Below, in pieces: positions 15,044 through 20,659 of a stretch of DNA of 20,659 nt. Origin of the DNA: JBBIJH01 sp037446075 (GTDB lineage: Bacteria; Bacteroidota; Ignavibacteria; UBA10030; JAHEZR01). The stretch covers positions 1 through 20,659 of the forward strand of contig JBBIJH010000033.1 in NCBI GenBank assembly GCA_037446075.1. The letters run 5' to 3'. The translations under genes and the position numbers were made by a program. The notes under the pieces were generated by a model. That model worked only from the letters and a program-made list of their open reading frames with translations. It did no database searches and was not told where the DNA came from. The first letter of the stretch is position 1. Each line of letters opens with the position of its first letter.

Positions 15044-15916
15044 ATGGATCAAGAGAAGATCGAGCAGACGATAAATCAAGTTCTTCGTGAGAGGCTAATG
15101 AGAGCGCACGAATGCTGCGCAGAAGGAACCTGCACGGATGGCCTCTGCGTCATCCACAATAAAGATGGTGTAAAGAACATCATCCGAAACGGAGCTGCAC
15201 GCGTGAGCGCTGGTCTCGGGGTTGATGCGGCGGGTGGTGTCGACCTGGACCTTGCCAGCATGATCGACCACACGCTGCTAAAACCTGAGGCTACGAAACA
15301 GCAGATCGAGACGCTCTGCACAGAAGCGAAGAAGTACAGGTTTGCGAGCGTGTGCATCAATCCCTGCTACGTTCCCCTCTGTGCCCAGCTTCTCAAAGAC
15401 AGCAGCGTCAAGGTTTGCACTGTCATTGGATTTCCACTCGGCGCCAGTAACACTGCAACGAAGGTGTTTGAAGCCGAGCAGGCCCTCCGCGAAGGCGCTC
15501 AAGAACTCGACATGGTAATTAACGTCGGCATGCTCAAGTCTGGGGAGTTCGAGTACGTCGAGAACGACATCTTTGGCGTCGTCACAACTTCAAAGCGCTA
15601 CGGAGCGCTGACAAAAGTGATTCTCGAAACCTGCCTTCTGACGGATGAAGAGAAGGTAAAAGCCTGTCTCCTAGCAAAGCGCGCTGGTGCGGACTTCGTC
15701 AAAACGTCGACAGGGTTTGGAAAAAGTGGGGCAACAGCTGGCGATGTTGCCCTGATGCGACGAGTGGTCGGAACGGCAATGGGTGTGAAGGCAGCGGGAG
15801 GCGTTCGCAGCAGAGAGGAAGCACTCGCAATGGTTGCCAGTGGCGCTGACCGCATTGGCGCAAGTGCGAGCGTCAAGATCATCAGCGGGGAGAAAGAAGT
15901 TCAATCGACTTATTAG
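15044..15916 (+). CDS. deoC: Deoxyribose-phosphate aldolase with an N-terminal extension
   Basis: 290 residues, against about 220-260 for typical DeoC. The aldolase starts near residue 67 with DLDLASMIDHTLLKPEAT. It has ELDMVINVGMLKSG (Asp156), the Schiff-base lysine in FVKTSTGF (Lys220) and GVKAAGGVRS (Lys249). It cleaves 2-deoxyribose-5-phosphate to acetaldehyde and glyceraldehyde-3-phosphate. The extra 65 residues begin with an amphipathic helix, MDQEKIEQTINQVLRERL, with hydrophobic residues at 6, 10, 13, 14 and 18. A cysteine cluster, ECCAEGTCTDGLC (Cys24, 25, 30, 35), and a Gly/Ala linker follow. That layout resembles microcompartment encapsulation tails, but no shell gene is in view. 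No Shine-Dalgarno; the start is set by an upstream in-frame stop. Confidence 0.95.
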   Translation: MDQEKIEQTINQVLRERLMRAHECCAEGTCTDGLCVIHNKDGVKNIIRNGAARVSAGLGVDAAGGVDLDLASMIDHTLLKPEATKQQIETLCTEAKKYRFASVCINPCYVPLCAQLLKDSSVKVCTVIGFPLGASNTATKVFEAEQALREGAQELDMVINVGMLKSGEFEYVENDIFGVVTTSKRYGALTKVILETCLLTDEEKVKACLLAKRAGADFVKTSTGFGKSGATAGDVALMRRVVGTAMGVKAAGGVRSREEALAMVASGADRIGASASVKIISGEKEVQSTY

Positions 15917-15969
15917 TAGGATTCAGTGAAGTCTTTCCTTCTAGTCCAAGACTACAAGAGGAGGGTACT

Positions 15970-16425
15970 ATGAAAAGTACGCTCAGTAAACTCCTGACTT
16001 TTGCATTCGTGATCGTCATGGCTTACTCTCAGGGGGGATGCAAGGTTTCTGAACAAGCAGAGCAGGAGGAAATGCAAACCCCTCCAGAAGGTGCGGTTGC
16101 GAAAAAGGATACCGCAGAAGTTAAAGTGGTTCCACCAGTAAAGTCCGAAGAAAAACAACCGCCGGCTCCCGGGGCGATAGGGACTTTGTATGCAGTTCAG
16201 ATTGGTGCTTTTGAGAGCGCGGACAACGCCGCCCGTGTGGAGCAGTTAGCGAAGTCCCGCTTCGCCCAACCCGTCCGCACGTACTACGACGCGACGATGA
16301 GGCTTTACAAAGTATCTGTTGGAAGTTTTCCAATCCGGGACAGCGCTCTGGAGTTCCGGAAAACAATTCAGCAAAAGTACCCGGGAGAGTATTCCGATTC
16401 CTGGATCGTTGAAGTGCCAAAGTAG
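15970..16425 (+). CDS. SPOR-domain lipoprotein 1
   Basis: 151 residues. A lysine-containing n-region and hydrophobic stretch (4-20) end at Cys24 in YSQGGC, a loose lipobox, so it is probably a lipoprotein facing the periplasm. A Pro/Glu/Lys-rich linker (about 28-68) leads to a C-terminal SPOR domain (about 70-149: GTLYAVQIGAFESADNAARV, then LYKVSVGSFPIRDSALEF). SPOR domains bind glycan strands lacking stem peptides at division sites. A strong GAGGAGGG ribosome site lies just before the ATG. The next gene encodes a paralogue. Confidence 0.85.
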   Translation: MKSTLSKLLTFAFVIVMAYSQGGCKVSEQAEQEEMQTPPEGAVAKKDTAEVKVVPPVKSEEKQPPAPGAIGTLYAVQIGAFESADNAARVEQLAKSRFAQPVRTYYDATMRLYKVSVGSFPIRDSALEFRKTIQQKYPGEYSDSWIVEVPK

Positions 16426-16443
16426 GCCAAATAGCTGCGTGTG

Positions 16444-16995
16444 ATGTCGTCGCATCGTGAACACTCGGTCTTTCTTTTCGCCGCTTCGCTCTGCGCGGCT
16501 ATTGTCGCCGCATGTGCTGGCCCTGCATCTACGGAGAGGCCAGAGCGTGAGGCGGAAGAGGAGAAAAGAATCTTGGAGAGATACGAGGCACAGTTCCAGC
16601 CCTCGAAGTATGACCCACCCGTAGAAGTCATCGAGCACCTCGTTCAGGTAGACTCAACCCAAAATGCCAAGGAGGGAAAGGAAGAGAAGAGCACTCCTCT
16701 CGAGATGACTCAAGGTTTTCGCATCCAGGTGTTATCAACGACGGAGATTGACACTGCTAATGCACTGAAGGCGGAGCTTGCCTTTCTCCCCGAGCACGTT
16801 GGTATCTACGTGATCTACGATTCCCCTTACTACAAAGTTCGTGTCGGCGATTTCCTGACGCGGTTGGATGCGAATCCGCTTTTGAAGAGTCTGCTCGAGC
16901 AAGGCTATTCGGACGCCTGGATCGTCGCAGACCGCGTCGTGAAGAACCCCCCTCGACGTAGCCCCCCTGCACCCCGAAGGATGATGAATGAGTGA
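16444..16995 (+). CDS. SPOR-domain lipoprotein 2
   Basis: 183 residues from the ATG at 16444; a GTG directly before it is an alternative. A hydrophobic segment (8-22) ends in VAAC with Cys24, a fair lipobox. A charged helical region (about 30-85) comes next, then a SPOR-like domain (about 90-165: GFRIQVLSTTEIDTANALKA, then YYKVRVGDFLTRLDANPLLK) and a Pro/Arg-rich tail. It starts 18 bases after SPOR lipoprotein 1 and shares its plan and YSDSWIV/YSDAWIV motif, so the two arose by duplication and are co-transcribed. Its stop lies eight bases from the stop of the convergent lipoprotein gene. Confidence 0.82.
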   Translation: MSSHREHSVFLFAASLCAAIVAACAGPASTERPEREAEEEKRILERYEAQFQPSKYDPPVEVIEHLVQVDSTQNAKEGKEEKSTPLEMTQGFRIQVLSTTEIDTANALKAELAFLPEHVGIYVIYDSPYYKVRVGDFLTRLDANPLLKSLLEQGYSDAWIVADRVVKNPPRRSPPAPRRMMNE

Positions 16996-17003
16996 CGCGC
17001 ATA

Positions 17004-18710
17004 CTACTTGAGGTGAATGACCACACCTTGGAGCGGCCACCGCGCCCGTATACGCAAGGTATCAGGATAGAAGGAGAAGATCTCGCTTGGCTGAAAAGGA
17101 ATCGGCCTCCCAAACGAGTATCGACCATTGTTATCATCATCACGAGAGACACTCAGCACATAAAACCCCTCAGTGAGGTTTGTCATCTCGAATCTCCCCG
17201 GATGATGTAGCTTGGCTTCATAGGACGATTTTCTGTTCTGTCCCACACCCGCCACTCTCAGGATATACGCTGTAGAATCCCTTCCCCCTGTCTCGTCAAT
17301 CAGCTCTCCCTCGAGACTTCCAAGGCTAGCTCGGTCGAGCGTTTCAAATCGGCGCACGATAACCGAATCGGATAGGCGATTCCCCGCCATGTCCATGATA
17401 TCATCGAGTCGCAATCGGAGATTGTACCATGCTTTGCTGAGGAGATCTTCATTCGGAAGGAATCCCAGTGCCGCGCTGGTCTCCCATCGAAAAGAGCCAA
17501 CCACCATCTTCCCCGTGCTATCGACAAGCTGCAGGGCTGCCTCGGCGCCTTGCTTCCTCACTGCGTCGTCAAAATACACTGTCACGCGGGGCCGCAGCGG
17601 GATTTGCCTTGCGCTGTCCGAGATCGAGAAAAACACTGGTCGAGGCGCGGCTGTGTCGGGACGGCTGCTCCCCGGAAACACAGCCCGGTTCAGCACGGGG
17701 TTGATTCGATTCCCGCTCACGTCATAAACGTTGTCAACGCTGACCCGATAGACACGGCCGGAGGATTGGGCCGCCGTTACGAGAACCATCGTTGAAGGTT
17801 TCGTGAGATCGACGAACGCCTCGTGGACTGTCAGGGGAGTCGCGTTTACAGTATCCTGAATTTCAACGGATCCAGGACTCGCGCGACTTGGGTCAAGAGG
17901 CTCGCTGAACCTGAGGAGAACGTGCCTTTCATCCGGCGCAGAGGCTTCGAACAGTTGCGGCCGGGTTGTGTCCTCTTTGGTCAATTGGAATTTGACCTCG
18001 TTGAATCGAGGATGGTGACTATCGATGACGATGTCCCGGCTATACACGCCCACGTCGTCGACGGTCGGATCGTAGAGAAGATTCTTGAACTGATCACGAA
18101 TGGCGAACAGGCGATAGGTGCCAAATGCCAAGTGTGAGAGTTCAAAGAATCCTGCCTTTCCTGTCTGTGTGAGGTAGTGAGGCTTTTCTTCGGATGGGCT
18201 CAGGCTGCCAACGGTGGCTGAATCGAACCGGTAGGCAAAGACCATCACCCCCTCGGGCTTCTCGTCATAGACTCGACCGCGGATGATCCCGGAATCGATC
18301 CCAACCCCAGTGGAAAAGGCTAGGCTGAAGGAGCTTTCCATGCGATTCCTGTTGCGCACGTCCACGACGTCAGTGCCAACGGTTAGAACGTACGTGGTAG
18401 CGGGGCGGAGCTGCTCGGAAAACCGGATCTCTACAGTCTTCCCACTCCAGTCAAACTCGAGGATTCCAAGATGCGGGGAAATAAAAATGGACTCCTCTAC
18501 AGACCGGGGGTCGACATGTTCATCGAATTGGATGGTAATCCGGTTTCCGGAGAACTCAACAGTATTCGGCTCCGGGTAGGTTGCGATGATCTTTGGAGGT
18601 GTGGTATCGACGGGACCACCACTTGGTGGTGCCTCACCGGCGCAATTCAGCGCTGACAGGCTGCATTTCAGGAGAACGATGGAATAGAGAAACTTTAGCA
18701 GGGTTTTCAC
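17004..18710 (-). CDS. Surface lipoprotein with bacterial Ig-like (Big_5) domains
   Basis: 568 residues from a GTG at 18710. Longer in-frame starts overlap the arsR promoter and are unlikely. The signal MKTLLKFLYSIVLLK ends at ALNC (Cys23), followed by AGEAPPSGGPVDTTPPKI, the pattern of FCB-group lipoproteins with an SbsA-type Ig-like domain. At least three Ig-like modules start at DTTPPKI, DTTRPQLFEAS and DTAAPRPVFF. Between and after them are carboxypeptidase-regulatory-like pieces (GIIRGRVYDEKPEGVMVFAY with GKAGFFELSHLAFGTYRL, and LEGELIDETGGRDSTAYILR). It probably sits on the outer membrane in a structural or adhesive role. No ribosome site is evident. Convergent with the SPOR genes, divergent from the mer operon. 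Confidence 0.85.
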   Translation of the reverse strand: MKTLLKFLYSIVLLKCSLSALNCAGEAPPSGGPVDTTPPKIIATYPEPNTVEFSGNRITIQFDEHVDPRSVEESIFISPHLGILEFDWSGKTVEIRFSEQLRPATTYVLTVGTDVVDVRNRNRMESSFSLAFSTGVGIDSGIIRGRVYDEKPEGVMVFAYRFDSATVGSLSPSEEKPHYLTQTGKAGFFELSHLAFGTYRLFAIRDQFKNLLYDPTVDDVGVYSRDIVIDSHHPRFNEVKFQLTKEDTTRPQLFEASAPDERHVLLRFSEPLDPSRASPGSVEIQDTVNATPLTVHEAFVDLTKPSTMVLVTAAQSSGRVYRVSVDNVYDVSGNRINPVLNRAVFPGSSRPDTAAPRPVFFSISDSARQIPLRPRVTVYFDDAVRKQGAEAALQLVDSTGKMVVGSFRWETSAALGFLPNEDLLSKAWYNLRLRLDDIMDMAGNRLSDSVIVRRFETLDRASLGSLEGELIDETGGRDSTAYILRVAGVGQNRKSSYEAKLHHPGRFEMTNLTEGFYVLSVSRDDDNNGRYSFGRPIPFQPSEIFSFYPDTLRIRARWPLQGVVIHLK

Positions 18711-18741
18711 TTCGGAGGGAACTCTGCAAGATCGAGGACGG

Positions 18742-18765
18742 TTTAGTATTTTAGCATTCACTAAA
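18742..18765. promoter_or_regulatory. Probable ArsR-type operator
   Basis: TTTAGT, 12 bases and ACTAAA form a perfect inverted repeat 13 bases before the arsR ATG. It also lies 32 bases upstream of the divergent lipoprotein start. Position and AT-rich dyad symmetry match ArsR/SmtB operators. Weak -10-like sequences for both directions overlap it, so binding would block arsR and perhaps the lipoprotein gene. Confidence 0.5.
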
Positions 18766-18778
18766 TTAAGGTGCCCCG

Positions 18779-19183
18779 ATGCGGAAAGTCTATATCGAAG
18801 GAAAAGTTTGTATTGGCCCAACCTTCTCCCGGGCCGAATTCGCTCTCATCAAGAGGAATCTCGCCACGCAGCATCAGCTTTCAACGCTCGCCGACCTTTT
18901 GGCCGTTGCAGGCAACCTCCAACGGCTCAAAATCATTTACCTTCTTCATGCCCACAAAGAAATGTGTGTCTGCGATCTGGCAGAAATCCTTGAACTGACA
19001 GATTCAGCCGTTTCGCAGCACCTCCGTAGGTTAAGAGACAAGAATCTCGTGAAATCCCGCCGCGAAAGACAAACGATCTATTACTCGCTCCAAGATAACA
19101 TCTTCGTCAAGAATATTCAAGACATGTTTGTGATGGAGGAAACCAAAGAGAAGCACTCTTTTGTGCTTAAGGAGGTTACGTGA
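18779..19183 (+). CDS. ArsR/SmtB-family metal-responsive repressor, CadC-like, of the mer operon
   Basis: 134 residues. A winged helix-turn-helix includes LTDSAVSQHLRRLRDKNLVK (73-92) as recognition region and wing. The alpha-3 metal motif is EMCVCDLAEIL with Cys63 and Cys65, and an extra Cys11 lies in the N-terminal arm. That is the arrangement of CadC-type sensors, where N-terminal cysteines complete a thiolate site for soft metals. The gene leads into merT and merA, so Hg(II) is the likely inducer; Cd, Pb or As remain possible. AAGG lies eight bases before the ATG. The TGA stop overlaps the merT ATG by one base. Confidence 0.92.
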   Translation: MRKVYIEGKVCIGPTFSRAEFALIKRNLATQHQLSTLADLLAVAGNLQRLKIIYLLHAHKEMCVCDLAEILELTDSAVSQHLRRLRDKNLVKSRRERQTIYYSLQDNIFVKNIQDMFVMEETKEKHSFVLKEVT

Positions 19184-19785
19184 TGGAAAAAAGCAACATC
19201 ACCACGATCGGCTCAGTCGTTAGCGCCATAGTTGCTTCACTTTGCTGTATCGGTCCCGTGGTGGCCTTGCTGCTTGGCATAGGAAGCATTGGCGTCTTTA
19301 CAGCCTTTGAAGCCTATCGCCCATACTTCATCGGGACTACCGCAGTTCTCCTGGGACTTGCATTCTATCTCAGTTACAGAAAGCGAGAAGTAAAGTGCGA
19401 AGACGGCACATGTAAATTTGAGAGCGCCAGCAAGTGGAACAAACTGAGCGTCTGGCTTGCGACCATCCTTGCGGCGGTTGCTATTGCATTCCCGTATCTC
19501 GGCATAACCCTGCACGCTTCGACAAACGAAAACGCCACAGCGGGGGCAACAGTTGTCCTGAACATTGAGGGGATGGACTGCAAAGCTTGCGCTTTCGGGA
19601 TCCAAGGCACCCTTTCTCGCATCGCTGGTGTTCATAGAGCCACGGTACAATATGAGAAGGGGAATGCGATCGTCGACTACGACCCTGCTCTTGTTCAACC
19701 GAAAACTTTGATCGACCATGTCGAGGAAATTGGCTTCAAAGCGAAACCGGCAGAAACCAAACCCGAAACTTTACAAAGGAAGTAG
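19183..19785 (+). CDS. merT: Mercuric ion transporter MerT fused to a MerP-like HMA domain
   Basis: 200 residues from the ATG at 19183, which shares its A with the arsR TGA; GGAGG lies seven bases upstream. Three membrane segments (about 10-35, 45-65, 88-110) carry the MerT pair SLCCIGP (Cys21, 22) in the first helix and a loop pair CEDGTC (Cys72, 77). A C-terminal heavy-metal-associated domain (about 123-187) follows, with GMDCKAC (Cys133, 136). MerT brings Hg(II) through the inner membrane and hands it to MerA. The attached HMA domain replaces a separate MerP, as in known MerTP-type fusions. It follows the third membrane helix, so its side of the membrane depends on topology. Confidence 0.9.
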   Translation: MEKSNITTIGSVVSAIVASLCCIGPVVALLLGIGSIGVFTAFEAYRPYFIGTTAVLLGLAFYLSYRKREVKCEDGTCKFESASKWNKLSVWLATILAAVAIAFPYLGITLHASTNENATAGATVVLNIEGMDCKACAFGIQGTLSRIAGVHRATVQYEKGNAIVDYDPALVQPKTLIDHVEEIGFKAKPAETKPETLQRK

Positions 19786-19822
19786 CTTCTCCAAACCCCT
19801 CTCCACTTTTATCAGGCTATCT

Positions 19823-20659
19823 ATGCAACCCAAAGCTCACATCATTCTTCGCGTCGAAGGTATGACCTGCGATGGATGTGCAAGGCATGTAACTGAAGCT
19901 CTCAAGGACACGAAGGGAGTTGAAGAAGCGCGCGTCGGGAGCTGGCGTTCAGGCCAAGCCGTTGTCGTCGCTGAGAGCAGCCTTGACGAGAAAGATCTTC
20001 TTAGCGCAGTAAAAAAGGCAGGTTATCGGGCAATTGTATTGGAACGCCGCGGATTGGATCCGGGGCGGAAAATTCCTCCACGCGAGGATGCAGAATACGA
20101 TCTGATGATTATAGGCGGCGGCTCGGCTGCATTTGCCGGTGCAATCAAGGCGGCAGAACTCGGGGCGAAGGTTGCCATCATCGAGTCGGGGACAATCGGA
20201 GGAACGTGCGTGAACGTCGGCTGTGTCCCGTCGAAGACGTTAATCCGCGCTGCTGAGATTTGTTACAAGTGTTCTTACCAAAATTTTGAGGGGCTCGGAG
20301 CATGCCCGCCCCCTTCGGATTGGCAGCGAATACTTCGCATGAAGGACGAACTCGTCGCAGAACTTCGGAAAGAAAAGTACATCAAGGTTGCAGAACTCTA
20401 TCCGACCATCTCCATTCTTCAGGGCGAAGCTCGTTTGATGGGAGAGCGAAGCCTCTCGATCAACGGTCGGCACTACTCGCCCGCTAAAATCCTCATCGCG
20501 ACGGGCTCGCTGCCGTGGGCTCCGCCGATTCCGGGCTTACACGAAAGCGGATTTCTCGATAGCACAGCTGCGCTGAGCATCCCCTCCCTACCAAAGACGA
20601 TGACAGTGATTGGTGCGGGAGCCATTGGCCTCGAGTTTGCTCAACTCTTTGCTCGCTTT
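19823..20659 (+). CDS. merA: Mercuric reductase with an N-terminal HMA domain, truncated by the window edge
   Basis: 279 codons are open to the right edge. An HMA domain (about 6-72) has GMTCDGC (Cys16, 19). The flavoprotein disulfide reductase part follows: LMIIGGGSAAFAGA (FAD binding, from about 94), GGTCVNVGCVPSK with redox Cys129 and Cys134, and VIGAGAIGLEFAQ (NAD(P)H-binding start, from 262). MerA reduces Hg(II) to volatile Hg(0) with NADPH. The Cys pair at the C-terminus that loads Hg(II) would lie outside the window. The GTCVNVGC motif and mer neighbours separate it from dihydrolipoamide dehydrogenase. It follows merT by 37 bases. Confidence 0.95.
   Translation, partial: MQPKAHIILRVEGMTCDGCARHVTEALKDTKGVEEARVGSWRSGQAVVVAESSLDEKDLLSAVKKAGYRAIVLERRGLDPGRKIPPREDAEYDLMIIGGGSAAFAGAIKAAELGAKVAIIESGTIGGTCVNVGCVPSKTLIRAAEICYKCSYQNFEGLGACPPPSDWQRILRMKDELVAELRKEKYIKVAELYPTISILQGEARLMGERSLSINGRHYSPAKILIATGSLPWAPPIPGLHESGFLDSTAALSIPSLPKTMTVIGAGAIGLEFAQLFARF

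Noticed and set aside
15932..15955. Small inverted repeat AGTCTT/AAGACT before the first SPOR gene as a terminator
   Set aside because: Six pairs around a 12-base loop, no T-run after it, and a strong ribosome site follows directly.
19237..19719. Minus-strand frame of 160 residues opposite merT
   Set aside because: Antisense to MerT with conserved membrane and HMA motifs; no recognisable protein features.

Overview
The window reads as a piece of a bacterial chromosome from a metagenomic assembly. Two N-filled scaffold gaps (1478-1487 and 12223-12251), one homopolymer frameshift and one low-quality stop codon point that way. Gene content is mostly core metabolism of a Gram-negative bacterium. 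The lipoprotein with Ig-like domains, the paired SPOR lipoproteins, the efp-accB-accC order and the split glycine decarboxylase suggest the FCB group (Chlorobiota/Ignavibacteriota/Bacteroidota-like). That placement is inference, not proof.

Layout. Positions 1-9646 are all on the minus strand. In transcription order they carry purM, an orphan soluble GAF-GAF histidine kinase, efp, accB, accC (start of fatty-acid synthesis), an intergenic stretch that can fold into a long rod, gcvH, gcvPA (glycine cleavage), a DUF47/PhoU-like protein with its PiT phosphate permease, and the start of guaA, which runs off the left edge. From about 9650 a divergent region drives valS on the plus strand. It is followed by a FruK/LacC-type sugar-phosphate kinase, a duplicated ferritin-like protein, a deoC with an unusual N-terminal tail, and two SPOR-domain lipoproteins. 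An Ig-like lipoprotein (17004-18710) converges on these. Divergent from it is a mercury-resistance operon at the right end: a CadC-like ArsR repressor, a MerT fused to a MerP-like HMA domain, and merA, which runs off the edge.

How the genes work together. DUF47 plus PiT form a phosphate-uptake pair with a good candidate promoter in front. efp-accB-accC has a near-consensus sigma-70-type promoter (TTGACT-N17-TATATT). The mer genes form a self-contained detoxification unit: Hg(II) sensing, import with relay through an HMA domain, and reduction. A palindrome between arsR and the lipoprotein gene is the likely operator.

The most unusual items are: (1) a 443-residue tandem ferritin-like protein whose N-terminal copy has lost most metal ligands; (2) DeoC with a roughly 65-residue extension that starts with an amphipathic helix resembling microcompartment encapsulation peptides, followed by a four-cysteine cluster; (3) an EF-P whose modification-site loop has Asn-Trp-Arg instead of the usual Lys/Arg; (4) a valS with an in-frame TGA inside a short run of consensus-breaking codons, and a short-period repeat inserted between domains; (5) a possible structured RNA between accC and gcvH.

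No gene-free stretch exceeds 300 bases. I saw no tRNA, rRNA, CRISPR array, transposase or phage gene.
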